From assembly GCA_030616475.1 (NCBI GenBank), contig JAUWXF010000003.1, positions 1 through 64,000 of the forward strand: a stretch of DNA of 64,000 bases. Direction: 5' to 3'. The first letter of the stretch is position 1; each line of letters begins with the position of its first letter. Source of the DNA: Desulfobacterales bacterium (GTDB lineage Bacteria > Desulfobacterota > Desulfobacteria > Desulfobacterales > C00003060). Shown piece after piece: positions 10,131-19,809 of this stretch. The notes under the pieces were generated by a model. That model saw nothing but the letters and a program-made list of their open reading frames with translations, had not been told where the DNA came from and did not search any database. A program made the position numbers and the translations under genes.

Positions 10131-10631
10131 TTACCTCCCCTTGAGATATTTCAGCTTTTGTTCGGATGTCTCTTTGGCATCCATGGCTTCCGTGCTCATA
10201 TCCAGGAGTTTTCTGTGGGCCTCAAGGATACTTCCAAGCTCAACCTCGAGTTGCATACGCTGCCTTTTAAGTTCTGACATATCCTCGTGGAGCTGTGTAA
10301 GCCGGTAATGAGCCGTACTCAATATCTTCTCAGCCTTCATTTCTGCTTCAGCTACGATCAGTTCGGCCTCCTTTTCGGCATTCATCTTCATGTCATCGAG
10401 CGCCTTTTGTGTATTGACCATGGCGTCCTTGAAGGCCTTTTCTCGATCCCTGTATTCCTGGATCTCGTGTCTCAGCCTTTCAATCTCCGTTTGCCGATTT
10501 GCGTTTTCTCGTATCAGGGTTTCGAATTCATCGACTATCTGTTCTAAGAAACTATCGACCTCCCGCAGATCAAAGCCCCGGAAGCGAATGCGAAACTGAT
10601 GTTGCTGAATGTCCAATGGGGTAATCTTCAT
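10131..10631 (-). CDS. DivIVA domain-containing protein (ORF track start 10652)
   Basis: MKITPLDIQQHQFRIRFRGFDLREVDSFLEQIVDEFE followed by coiled coil. Confidence 0.88.
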   Translation of the reverse strand: MKITPLDIQQHQFRIRFRGFDLREVDSFLEQIVDEFETLIRENANRQTEIERLRHEIQEYRDREKAFKDAMVNTQKALDDMKMNAEKEAELIVAEAEMKAEKILSTAHYRLTQLHEDMSELKRQRMQLEVELGSILEAHRKLLDMSTEAMDAKETSEQKLKYLKGR

Positions 10632-10655
10632 GGGTGCCCTCCCCTCTTTCAAGTC

Positions 10656-10678
10656 ATAAAATCGCTTCGCGATTTTAT
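10656..10678. terminator. Perfect hairpin ATAAAATCGC-TTC-GCGATTTTAT between yggT and divIVA; terminator or REP-like
   Basis: Perfect inverted repeat read directly; a related sequence occurs near 48362. Confidence 0.55.
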
Positions 10679-10680
10679 CG

Positions 10681-10980
10681 TTATAGCAATCTTGCCGACA
10701 ATCTCATCAAGCTGTTTACCAGAAACGTCCGCAAAAATATGATGATTAACAGCACGATTAAAGGAGAAAAGTCGATACCGCCGAACCCGAATGGAAGCCA
10801 TCTCCGCACGCGGTACAGCACCGGTTCGGTCACATTGTGGATAAAGCGTACAATGGGGTTGTACGGATCAGGGTTCACCCAGGAAAGCACGGCCCGTGCA
10901 ATCACGACCCACATATAGAAGATTAAACCGTAGTTCAGAATTGTGGCAAGTGCACTCAGAAAATAGCCGATAACGAACAT
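10681..10980 (-). CDS. YggT family membrane protein
   Basis: Two hydrophobic segments with RAVLSWVNPDPYNPIVRFIHNVTEPVLYRVRRWLP. Confidence 0.9.
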   Translation of the reverse strand: MFVIGYFLSALATILNYGLIFYMWVVIARAVLSWVNPDPYNPIVRFIHNVTEPVLYRVRRWLPFGFGGIDFSPLIVLLIIIFLRTFLVNSLMRLSARLL

Positions 10981-11072
10981 ACTTCACTTCACCAGGCACA
11001 AAAAAAACCGTTTTGCCCCCCGCCGTACGACACAACCCCTGCCTGCCGGCATGCAGGAGGCTACACAATTCG

Positions 11073-11345
11073 TAACATTTTAGTTCCTTGAAAACATTAT
11101 CGCATACAGGCAATCCGATTCTAAACCGGCTCAAACTCGCGCATAAGTGAGCGTAAAGAAAGAACAGGGAATGACTTTTGTAAATAACCTCGATTGTGGT
11201 GGATATCATTTAACCCTTAGAAAAAAAATATGCCGTTTTGCTGTTCTTTCTTAACGCTCACTAATACGCTCAAACAGTGACCCGCTTTAGAATCGGATCA
11301 CCTGTATGCTCGTTAGGCTCGCTTTTTCAATAGGCTAAATTGATA
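11073..11345. repeat. Dispersed repeat interrupted by a ~214-bp palindromic insert (11098-11311); uninterrupted copy at ~19762-19814
   Basis: gtaacattttagttcYttgaaaaca and gttaggctcgctttttcaataggcta are adjacent at 19.8 kb (reverse strand) but separated here. Confidence 0.8.
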
Positions 11346-11589
11346 CCACAATTCGACATTTAAACCCTTTATAATTCAGCAGTATCGACGATTGCACCTC
11401 AAAAGTCAAGATATTTCATCCGCACTGTTCACCACATGGTCACATGCGCAAAGTTTGAAGCCTCTCCCGCCCTGAAGGGCTCTGTTTTATTTCTTCGTCA
11501 GACGGAACACACCGTCCCATTTCTCCCCGGGAGCTACCGGCGGATTTTCTTTAATCGACTCTGGGCATAACCGTCTTTAGTCCCTCCAA

Positions 11590-12360
11590 TTACCAAAAGC
11601 CGAGCCTGAAGCGCTTTTCCTTCAACGGTTCCGGCACCTCCAAAGCTTGGCCTGACAACACCCTATCAGGTGCGCCCACCACCATCTGTTCCGCCTCATC
11701 GGCATTGCCGAGAATCTGAGATGCCGCTTCAACACTCTGCGACAGGAGCGGTGGGCGCCCCTCGGATGAATGGGCATCAGATGCTATGATATGTACCATA
11801 CGCCGCTTCAACAATGTTTCAGCGCATTGCTTGACACCACCCCCAAACCTGCCTGTGATACTCGAGGCCGTCATCTGAGATAAGGCCCCCAGAGCTATAG
11901 CCTCACAAAGGACGGAGCTCTCTTTTTGAATAATTAGGTTTCTCTCAGGATGGGTAATAATAGGGGTCATACCCCGCACCTTGAGATTGAAGATTTCATC
12001 CTTTAACCCGGGTGGTATGAACTGCGCGGGAAGCTCCAGCAAGAGGTATTTCTTGTCATTATTAATGGTGCCCCCCTCACCGCTCTCAACATATCTCCAC
12101 AAGTCCCTGCACAGATGGACATCTGAGCCCGGAAGGATCCGGATGCGCATATCATGCTCAGACAAAGCTTTATTGAGCACAGAGACCTGCTCTATAACCT
12201 TGAATATGGGATTCACATAGACCCCGTCCAAGGTATGGGGGGTGGCCACAATGGTGTGAATGCCGTCCTGTGCAGCCTGCCGGCACATGGCCAGGCTTTC
12301 GTGCATGGATCCGGCGCCGTCATCCATGCCGGGGAGGATGTGGCAGTGGAGATCGATCAT
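11590..12360 (-). CDS. CpsB/CapC/Wzb-like PHP-type tyrosine-protein phosphatase
   Basis: MIDLHCHILPGMDDGA, ATPHT, ITHPERN, IASDAHS motifs. Confidence 0.92.
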   Translation of the reverse strand: MIDLHCHILPGMDDGAGSMHESLAMCRQAAQDGIHTIVATPHTLDGVYVNPIFKVIEQVSVLNKALSEHDMRIRILPGSDVHLCRDLWRYVESGEGGTINNDKKYLLLELPAQFIPPGLKDEIFNLKVRGMTPIITHPERNLIIQKESSVLCEAIALGALSQMTASSITGRFGGGVKQCAETLLKRRMVHIIASDAHSSEGRPPLLSQSVEAASQILGNADEAEQMVVGAPDRVLSGQALEVPEPLKEKRFRLGFW

Positions 12361-12688
12361 TCGGTCCCTAAGTTATAAAATTCGTGTTTTTCTGGCAGAA
12401 AATTTCTTGCTATATTCAACAACAAGACATCGGTCGGGCGTAAAGCCCGACCCTACGTAGGGGCGGGGTTTATCCCCGCCCGGTCTGAGCTAAAGCCCGC
12501 CCTGGTGCGACAGAAGTTGGACCATGCCCAGTGGAGAAAAACCCGGTCTGGGCCAGGGTTAATGTGCACGCCTTCGGCGTGGTCAGTCTTAAAAATAGGT
12601 CTCGCTGAAAGCGCATTCCTTAACTTTAGGCACTTTAGTTCACTTTAGCTCACTTTAGGCACTTCTTTTTGGTTCCGGCTTGTCCGGG
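12361..12688. repeat. TAAAGTG-armed intergenic repeat, copy A (inverted relative to B, C, D), carrying a CCCTGG mini-element
   Basis: Shares arms with 14951-15207, 16256-16490 and 22075-22400; contains GGTCGGGC and GGGGCGGGG hairpins. Confidence 0.85.
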
Positions 12689-14950
12689 TTAGGCATAACT
12701 CCTGGAAGATCGTCTTTTTCGGCGGCCCTTTTTCTTTTTGTCTCCGTCTTCACCATAATAGTAGTAATAATATTGATAGTAATAATAACTGTCCTTTCCC
12801 ATATTGACACCATTCAAAACAGCCCCGAGTATGGTGGCATTGACCCCCTTAAGCTGCTCCACACAATTTCGAACGATATCCCTGCTTGTATCCCCGGAAC
12901 GAATGATTACAACCACCCCGTCTGCAATGCGGGCCAGCACGGTGGCATCAGTCACCGCCGTGATCGGCGGAGAATCGATGACGATTTTGTCATACCGTTC
13001 ACGAAAGGTCTTGACGAGTTGCACCATCCGATTTGATCCCAGCAGCTCGGAAGGATTGGGCGGGATAGGACCGCATGGGATCACATGCAGATTGGCCACC
13101 TTGGTCTTGAACAGCACCTGATTACCCTCCGTGGTGCTCGCCAGAATATTGGAAAGCCCTACATCGCGCCCAACCTTCATGATATGATCTATTCTGGGCC
13201 TGCGCATATCACAATCGACCAGGAGCACCTTTGAGCCCGCGTGGGCCATGGTTGCGGCCAGATTGGTGCATGTCAAAGTCTTTCCTTCCTCCGGTCCTGC
13301 ACTTGTAATCAGGATAACCTGCGGGGGGGCTTCAGCCGAAGAAAAAAGCAGGCTCGTGCGCAGCCCCCGGTAAGCCTCACTCGCAGTCGATTTTGGGGTT
13401 TCCACGGCCACCAGTTCCGGAATTTCCCCATCCTTTGCTCCCCTGTCATGTTCAATGACAGGCACAGGACCCAGATAGGGAATCCCAAAATACCTCTTTA
13501 TGTCATCCGGGGTCTTGACGGTATTGTCCAGATACTCGAAGAAAAAGGCGAGCCCTGTGCCCATAGTCAGGCCAACGATCACGGCAAGTAGTATGTTGAG
13601 CTTCTTCCTTGGCTTGATCGGTATCTCCGGAATCTCGGCCCTGTCAACAACACGAATATTGCCGGTCTTCATATCTTCTGTAATAGAGGTCTCCTTGAAC
13701 CTCTTGACCAGCAAGTCATACATCTGTTTTGCGCTTGCGGCTTCTCTGCTTAGCACCCCGAATTCGATAGCCTTTTTGTTCAATTCCAGGGATTCCTGCT
13801 TCTGTCTTGCAAGCGAGTCCCGCAATGACCTCTCCCTTGCCAGCGCCACCTCGTACTCGTTCTTCAATGAGTCAACCACCTTTTGAATCTCTCCACGTTT
13901 CCTCTTCTCCAGGGTAGCAAGCTCGGCCTTGACTGCTATGATTTGCGGGTGGTTCTTGCCATACTTTTTGGATAGTTCCGAAAGGGTCCTTGAAAGCTCC
14001 ACCTCGCTCTCTTTGATGGTCCTGATCAGCTCGTTGTTCAGGATTTCAGGTATAGAATCGAGGCTCCCCTTTGACTTCATAAGGCGTTTTGTCTGTTTGT
14101 AGCGGGTCTCGGCCTCAACCCGCCTTGCCTCTGCCGTAATCACCTGGCTGTTTAGTTCGGCTAACTTTTGAGCGGTTATCTTCTCCGTGTCACTCGAAAA
14201 CCCGGTTATTATGCCATACTGTTCCTTATACTGTTGAAATCTCAGTTGAGCGACCTCAACCTTCTTCCTCTCCTCTTGAATCCGTCTGTCGAGCCATGAC
14301 ACGGCATCCTGGACCGCTGCTAGCTTGGTGTTCAGGTTCTGATCAATATAGGCCCCGGCCAGGGTGTTTGCTATCCTTGCGGCCAGCACCGGGTCTTTGG
14401 CATCAAAACCGATGTTTACCAGCCTGGTGTTTCTGATGGGCTCGACGTTGATCCTTTCAATAAATGTTGACACCAAAGACGAATCTGACTCCACCTGGTC
14501 GGATTCATCACCCGGATTCAACTCCTTTTCTTGTTTAAATAAGGAAAAAGCGGCCTCTTTCCATGAAACGATGGTCTCGCTGATCGATCTTTTGATATTG
14601 GAGAAGAAGTCATCCTTTGGTTTTGGGAAAAACTCTTCACTTTGGTCCAGATTGAGCCTTTCAATAACCTCCCTGGCAATCGACCTGCTCTCTATGATCT
14701 TGTACTGTGTCTGGTAATAGTCTGTTCCGGAGGCATCAACAGACATCACTTCTTGAATCGAAACCACATTGGGGTTCTCCTTCTCTATGATCAGCTTTAT
14801 CGTAGCCCTGTAAATAGGTGTAGTAGTGAGGGTGGCAATGGCTACAGTGACCACAATGATGACAAAACAGGTGATAATGGTCCACCTGCGTTTCATGATC
14901 ACCCCGAGGTAATCACGAAGGTCTACCTGCTGTTCCCTGTTTTCTTCCAT
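12689..14950 (-). CDS. Polysaccharide co-polymerase/BY-type tyrosine autokinase (Wzc-like)
   Basis: Wzz N-terminus, TSAGPEEGKTLTCTNLAATMA Walker A, VLLVDCDMRRPR Walker A', IVIDSPP, Tyr-rich tail SYYYYQYYYYYY. Confidence 0.94.
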   Translation of the reverse strand: MEENREQQVDLRDYLGVIMKRRWTIITCFVIIVVTVAIATLTTTPIYRATIKLIIEKENPNVVSIQEVMSVDASGTDYYQTQYKIIESRSIAREVIERLNLDQSEEFFPKPKDDFFSNIKRSISETIVSWKEAAFSLFKQEKELNPGDESDQVESDSSLVSTFIERINVEPIRNTRLVNIGFDAKDPVLAARIANTLAGAYIDQNLNTKLAAVQDAVSWLDRRIQEERKKVEVAQLRFQQYKEQYGIITGFSSDTEKITAQKLAELNSQVITAEARRVEAETRYKQTKRLMKSKGSLDSIPEILNNELIRTIKESEVELSRTLSELSKKYGKNHPQIIAVKAELATLEKRKRGEIQKVVDSLKNEYEVALARERSLRDSLARQKQESLELNKKAIEFGVLSREAASAKQMYDLLVKRFKETSITEDMKTGNIRVVDRAEIPEIPIKPRKKLNILLAVIVGLTMGTGLAFFFEYLDNTVKTPDDIKRYFGIPYLGPVPVIEHDRGAKDGEIPELVAVETPKSTASEAYRGLRTSLLFSSAEAPPQVILITSAGPEEGKTLTCTNLAATMAHAGSKVLLVDCDMRRPRIDHIMKVGRDVGLSNILASTTEGNQVLFKTKVANLHVIPCGPIPPNPSELLGSNRMVQLVKTFRERYDKIVIDSPPITAVTDATVLARIADGVVVIIRSGDTSRDIVRNCVEQLKGVNATILGAVLNGVNMGKDSYYYYQYYYYYYGEDGDKKKKGRRKRRSSRSYA

Positions 14951-15207
14951 GCTAACCTAACCCGGACAAGCCGGAACCAAAAAGAAGTGCCTAAAGTGAG
15001 CTAAAGTGAACTAAAGTGCCTAAAGTTAAGGAATGCGCTTTCAGCGCAACCTGTTTTTAAGACTGACCACGCCGAAGGCGTGCACATTAACTTTAGCTCA
15101 CTTTAGACACTTTAGGCACTTTAGCTCACTTTTTGTTGAACATGGCAACATATTTTCTGCCAGAAAAAACACGAAATTCATAACTAAAGATGGAGAATCC
15201 TGCCTCT
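14951..15207. repeat. TAAAGTG-armed intergenic repeat, copy B
   Basis: ccggacaagccggaaccaaaaagaagtgcctaaagtgagctaaagtg... to ...ctttttgttgaacatggcaacatattttctgccagaaaaaacacg. Confidence 0.9.
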
Positions 15208-16245
15208 CTAAAAGAAGCTCTCCGGCACTACGATGATGTCATTCGGTCTCAGGACAATATCTTCGGCCTTTCTCCCTTCACGCATGATCTCATCGATCTT
15301 CACATGAATGATCTTTTCAACGCCGTCTTCTACCCTGATGATCTTTGTCCGGTTCCGGGCTGCAATCCTTGTGAATCCCCCCGCCATCCCAACGGCCTCA
15401 ACAATAGTTACGTCCCTGTCTTTAAGAAGGTAATCCCCTGGATCCTTCACCTCTCCTATAATAAACACCTTGTCCGCCTTGGGGATATATATGATATCCT
15501 TGTCAGAGATCCGAAGATTGGAAAGGGGGTCCTCGCCGTCCAGAAGCCTGCGAAGGTTGATATCGATAGCTATCTTTTCATCCTTGGTGCCGCCGGCTGT
15601 CTCTGTCCTCAAAATGGTAATCTTGTTCCCTCCCTCTGCAAAATCGACACCTCCCGCCTTTGATAAGACATCCAGCACCCTCTCTGATGCCCTGAGCTCA
15701 TAGCTCCCGGGCCTCTCCACAGCACCGAGTATGAGAACCTTTTTGCTCAAATACTCCTTTACAAATACTGAAACATGGGGATTTACCAGAAACTGCCCTT
15801 CAGCCAACAGGCCGGCAATAATATTTTCCACCTCGGCCGAGGTCTTATCTGCAACCTTGACTCCCCCGATTAAGGGAAACGTAATATACCCATCTGCCGA
15901 AACACGCACGGCATCCCGTGAAAGGTCCGGTTCTTCGTAAACCTCGATGCTCAGGACATCATAGCCCCCCATCTTGTAGTCAAGGGTTTCTGAACTTTCA
16001 AGGTTGCCCCTTGTCCGAAGATATTCATGCGCCGAGATGTTGGGCGCCTTCTTAATGACATGATTTAGTCCAGAGCCTATTCCCTTCCCCTTTTGGGCCT
16101 TCTTTATCCTGACGACCTCTGCCCGTTCGGTATCCTGAAGGTAACTCAGGTCACCATCGTGCACTGTGGTAACCCGTAGAACTTCGCCCCCACCACAGGC
16201 CCCTATGAGAAAGCAAAATAGTGTGAAAAGGATAACGCGGATCAT
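15208..16245 (-). CDS. Polysaccharide export protein (Wza-like, SLBB domains)
   Basis: Lipoprotein-like N-terminus, MGGYDVLSIEVYEEPDLSRDAVRVSADGYITFPLIGGVKVADKTSAEVE, VLILGAVERPGSYEL, VFIIGEVKDPGDYLL. Confidence 0.93.
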   Translation of the reverse strand: MIRVILFTLFCFLIGACGGGEVLRVTTVHDGDLSYLQDTERAEVVRIKKAQKGKGIGSGLNHVIKKAPNISAHEYLRTRGNLESSETLDYKMGGYDVLSIEVYEEPDLSRDAVRVSADGYITFPLIGGVKVADKTSAEVENIIAGLLAEGQFLVNPHVSVFVKEYLSKKVLILGAVERPGSYELRASERVLDVLSKAGGVDFAEGGNKITILRTETAGGTKDEKIAIDINLRRLLDGEDPLSNLRISDKDIIYIPKADKVFIIGEVKDPGDYLLKDRDVTIVEAVGMAGGFTRIAARNRTKIIRVEDGVEKIIHVKIDEIMREGRKAEDIVLRPNDIIVVPESFF

Positions 16246-16490
16246 ATGACAATATCTAACCCGGACAAGCCGGAACCAAAAAGAAGTGCCTAAAGTGAGC
16301 TAAAGTGAACTAAAGTGCCTAAAGTTAAGGACTGCGCTTTCAGCGCAACCTGTTTTCAAGACTGACCACGCCGGGGGCGTGCACATTAACTTTAGCTCAC
16401 TTTAGACACTTTAGGCACTTTAGCTCACTTTTTGTTGAACATGGTAAAAAATTTTCTGCCAGAAAAAACACGGATTTTGGAACTAACGGA
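16246..16490. repeat. TAAAGTG-armed intergenic repeat, copy C
   Basis: Near-identical to copy B, filling the gap between the OMP stop and wza-like start. Confidence 0.9.
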
Positions 16491-17795
16491 CTAAAATACA
16501 GCGCCTATCCTAATTGTCCCCTTATGATTTGTATATTCCCTGTACTCAAAACCCTCGCTACACTCCTTACGCCTGTAACCGTACTCCACACCGGCGCGAA
16601 GCCACGGCCGAATTCTGTACTCCAGCCCGACCGTTGCTGTAACGGTGTTGTCCTCTCTTGGCTTCGCAGTGCCGTAAGCGTTGTATCTGGCCATGTTATA
16701 ATCAATACCTAAATCGACATACATTCGCCGGCCCACTGCCTGATTCAAATCAAGCCCAATGGTGGTGTCCGTATAGTAGTGGCTGGTAACATCGGTAGAT
16801 TCCTTAATGGACCGCATAATCTTTGTGCGCAGCCTGGTCTTCTCTGAGGCATTGAATTGCAGGTTCGTCTCTACAATCCATGTGTCCTTGTCTGCGTATC
16901 TGTAGTTATTCCTCCAACCTCGCTCATTGTCATAGCTCTTTTGGCTATAACCGAACTTCAGGTCTCCGTTCAGCTTGGCGGTTGGATCCCAATGCAGACC
17001 CAGAAAATAATCGTCCAATTTATAGTCTTCCGACGTGCTGCTGGTAATCCCTCTGTCGTTGTCTGTTGCATTCGCTTGCTCGGTGTATTCGCGCGTGGTG
17101 CGTCGGTATTCGGCCAGAAATGATGTCTTGGGCAATAACTTGTAATAGAACTTGCCTCCATAAACATGATCACGCTTGTTCTGCCACCTGTCAGTAAAAA
17201 GATCGTACTCTTCCACAAAGTTCTTGTATTGAACCTCGAGGATAAAGCGATCCGAAAACTCATACCCGACATAACCCTCCAGTGTGTTCACCAGGCGCTT
17301 GGTCTTTTTTCCCTCTTTATATAGCTCTGCACTCCCATACGGGTCTGCCGTGTCTGTGTAACGGTCGTTCACTTTCAGGTAAAGGCCCGGGCGCGATTTG
17401 ATCCCAAAACCGCCCGTTGCCTTGTGCGACTCGTAATTGTTATCGTCATAATCGCTGTAACGAACAAGGTCGACTTCATAACCCGCCTTAAGATAGTTTC
17501 CGCGTTTTCCCTCAAAAGAGAATCCGATCCCGGGCGTCACCGTATTGATATAGTCTGATTTCTCATTATTTTCTTCCAGATAGATATTATCATCGTATTC
17601 AGCCTTGTACGCAAACTTTGGGGTGACTTTCGTCTTGCCGATGTGTATGTTTCCCTGGGCATGAACCGGCAGGGCATAACAAAATAAGCCCAAAACAACG
17701 ACCGCCACCGCACAAAGCCCGGCTCTGGTTGATCTCTTCACGGATTCATCCCATTTTTCAATTCTGAAATGAAAACTGACATTAGTGCCCACCAT
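16491..17795 (-). CDS. Outer-membrane beta-barrel protein of EPS locus
   Basis: Signal peptide ending PVHAQ, alternating aromatic beta-strand pattern, C-terminal ...RIGAVF; the true start may lie downstream of 17795. Confidence 0.8.
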   Translation of the reverse strand: MVGTNVSFHFRIEKWDESVKRSTRAGLCAVAVVVLGLFCYALPVHAQGNIHIGKTKVTPKFAYKAEYDDNIYLEENNEKSDYINTVTPGIGFSFEGKRGNYLKAGYEVDLVRYSDYDDNNYESHKATGGFGIKSRPGLYLKVNDRYTDTADPYGSAELYKEGKKTKRLVNTLEGYVGYEFSDRFILEVQYKNFVEEYDLFTDRWQNKRDHVYGGKFYYKLLPKTSFLAEYRRTTREYTEQANATDNDRGITSSTSEDYKLDDYFLGLHWDPTAKLNGDLKFGYSQKSYDNERGWRNNYRYADKDTWIVETNLQFNASEKTRLRTKIMRSIKESTDVTSHYYTDTTIGLDLNQAVGRRMYVDLGIDYNMARYNAYGTAKPREDNTVTATVGLEYRIRPWLRAGVEYGYRRKECSEGFEYREYTNHKGTIRIGAVF

Positions 17796-17820
17796 TCAAA
17801 GATTCATTTATGGATGGACA

Positions 17821-19470
17821 CTAACTACTCGGACTCGTCGGCTCTTCCTCTTTCCAGTCTTGTTCTTGTTCTGTGGATGTTTCTTCTTCATACGTTTCTT
17901 CCGGAGGCGGTTGGTCCTTTGGTTCGTCTTGCGGTTGGTCTTGTGGTTCGTCCTTTGGTTCGTCCGCAGGGACGTCGATCACATCCTCGGTTACTTCTTC
18001 TGTCTTGGTCTCGAAAAATACGGCAGACTCAGCCGCTGCGGCCGCCTGGACAATGTCGCCTGCTTCAGCATCTTTGGTTGCTTTTTCTGCAAAATCCAAG
18101 GACTTTTCGGCCGCTTGCAAGCATTGATCCGCAGCCTTAAAAGCGTGGCTGGCCTTGTAAGTATCACCTGCCACGGTAGCAACAACTCCGGCGGTATTAG
18201 CCCGGACAGTCATGCTGAGCGCACCGGCAGCCGAGGCGCTTGCCCTGGCAGCTTGCGCAAAGGCTTCAGCCTCAGCCCCCGTGGCCTCGGTGGCTTTCTC
18301 GGCATTCGAGGTAGCCGTCGCAGCCGCCTCGCTCGATCTTGCAGCCAATTCTGTTGCCCCCCCTACTTTTTCTTCCATCTCGTTTGCAACCTCTGTTGCA
18401 CCCGCGGTTTGGGCATCCACAACGGCCTGATTGCCTTCTGCAACCCCGGCATGGGCCAGGGCAGCGTTTGCCTGGGCATTTGCTGCTTCAAGTGCCGCAT
18501 TCAAACCAGAAGCATTTTTTTCCTTGATGGCCTTTTCGGCAACTCCTACGATCTTTGTAATCGCTTCCACGGCCTGATCAGCCGCAGACGCAGACGCAGC
18601 CATCGCTGTCATAGCACTATCCGATCCCCTGATCGCCTCAAGGGCATCTTTCACAACCTCGGGATCAGCATTTTTTGCCATCATTTCTGCCTCAAGTTTA
18701 CTATCTTTCGTAGCGGCGAGGGCCTGTTTGATGACGACCCTGGCGGCCCTGGCCTCTTCCCGGACCTTGTTTAACTTGTCTGTTGCAGTGGCGTCTGCCC
18801 GTGCCGCTGCTTTTGCGGCCTCAGAAACCTTTAATGCAGCGACCGCTGCTTGTATGGCTGCCTCAGTTGCAGCAAACGCAAACCTCTGGGCTGGTGTGTT
18901 GTCTGCAATCTCCTGTGGAAGATCCGGGGCCTCACCTGCTATGACATCCCCCAGCGTGTACCAGTTACCGTCAATAATAACCCCGTATGCCGTGCCCGTG
19001 TCGTCCACGCCAAAGGATATTTCAGTCCCCCTCAGGGCAGCAACTGCGGTCGGGGCCTCAAACCGTGTTTCTCTTTTCTTTGAAAATTCTTCCTTGTATC
19101 TGGTCTTACCTAACAGGACCCTGATGCGCCTCTGCTTCACCATTTTCTTGAAAATGAAACCCTTTTTGACGACCCTTTCATTAATCCTTACGTTAGAGTT
19201 GGGCTCGATATTCAATTCAGCCCCGTTATGAAACACCACGCGAGCCGTGCCCTTTCTGGTCACAACCTTGTCGCCGTTATACAAAACCAAGCCTTTCATA
19301 TAGGTCGTGCCCCATTTTTCATTATTTTTTATAATTATATCGCCCGTGAAATTCTTTAATGTAGCAATCCCTTTGACCCGAGCATGGGCAGGAGAAATAA
19401 GAAAGAGGAGTAAAAGAGCAAAAGAGACGAGTCCTCTAAGGAACCATTCGGAATGTTTGAGGTCGTTCAT
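17821..19470 (-). CDS. FecR-domain protein with long Ala-rich region and acidic Pro-rich tail (ORF track start 19506)
   Basis: KNNEKWGTTYMKGLVLYNGDKVVTRKGTARVVFHNGAELNIEPNSNVRI; C-terminal DEPKDEPQDQPQDEPKDQPPPEE. Confidence 0.8.
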   Translation of the reverse strand: MNDLKHSEWFLRGLVSFALLLLFLISPAHARVKGIATLKNFTGDIIIKNNEKWGTTYMKGLVLYNGDKVVTRKGTARVVFHNGAELNIEPNSNVRINERVVKKGFIFKKMVKQRRIRVLLGKTRYKEEFSKKRETRFEAPTAVAALRGTEISFGVDDTGTAYGVIIDGNWYTLGDVIAGEAPDLPQEIADNTPAQRFAFAATEAAIQAAVAALKVSEAAKAAARADATATDKLNKVREEARAARVVIKQALAATKDSKLEAEMMAKNADPEVVKDALEAIRGSDSAMTAMAASASAADQAVEAITKIVGVAEKAIKEKNASGLNAALEAANAQANAALAHAGVAEGNQAVVDAQTAGATEVANEMEEKVGGATELAARSSEAAATATSNAEKATEATGAEAEAFAQAARASASAAGALSMTVRANTAGVVATVAGDTYKASHAFKAADQCLQAAEKSLDFAEKATKDAEAGDIVQAAAAAESAVFFETKTEEVTEDVIDVPADEPKDEPQDQPQDEPKDQPPPEETYEEETSTEQEQDWKEEEPTSPSS

Positions 19471-19485
19471 CGTATCCTCCTGTGG

Positions 19486-19631
19486 GTGTACATCCAGAAA
19501 CGGCATCTTTTGCCCCGATACTGCGTTCTCCGCAGGTTTCTATCCTCGACGTAGCGCTGCTACGCCTGCGGTAGAAACCCTTGTGCGGCCTTGTCTCAGG
19601 ACAAAATCCACCATTTCTGGACGGACACTAG
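19486..19631. mobile_element. MITE-like element with ~20-bp imperfect terminal inverted repeats (GTGTMCRTCCAGAAAYGG) at the 5' edge of the FecR gene
   Basis: gtacatccagaaacgg at left vs ccatttctggacggacactag at right; internal hairpin tctatcctcgacgtagcgctgctacgcctgcggtaga. Confidence 0.6.
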
Positions 19632-19809
19632 TTAATAATAATCCTCATATCTTGATTAATTCTGTGACCTTATGCTAAAAGCATGCCATGCGTGGCAATT
19701 GTCTCTGACTATTATCAACCATCTCCTCTCATCTCGCCCTGTTTTCTGAAACCGTGTCAATCTAGCCTATTGAAAAAGCGAGCCTAACTGTTTTCAAAGA
19801 ACTAAAATG

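Noticed and set aside
12420-12485. GTCGGGCgtaaaGCCCGAC and GGGGCGGGGtttaTCCCCGCC hairpins as riboswitch or terminators
   Set aside because: Short REP-like hairpins without a U-tract; retained only as part of repeat copy A.
12689-12800. Tyr-rich C-terminus of the Wzc-like protein (SYYYYQYYYYYY) as a repeat-expansion artefact
   Set aside because: Tyr clusters are the expected autophosphorylation tail of BY-kinases; the second kinase has one too.
17785-18774. 329-aa Cys/Gly-rich + strand ORF
   Set aside because: Antisense translation of the Ala-rich repeat region of the FecR protein; composition artefact.
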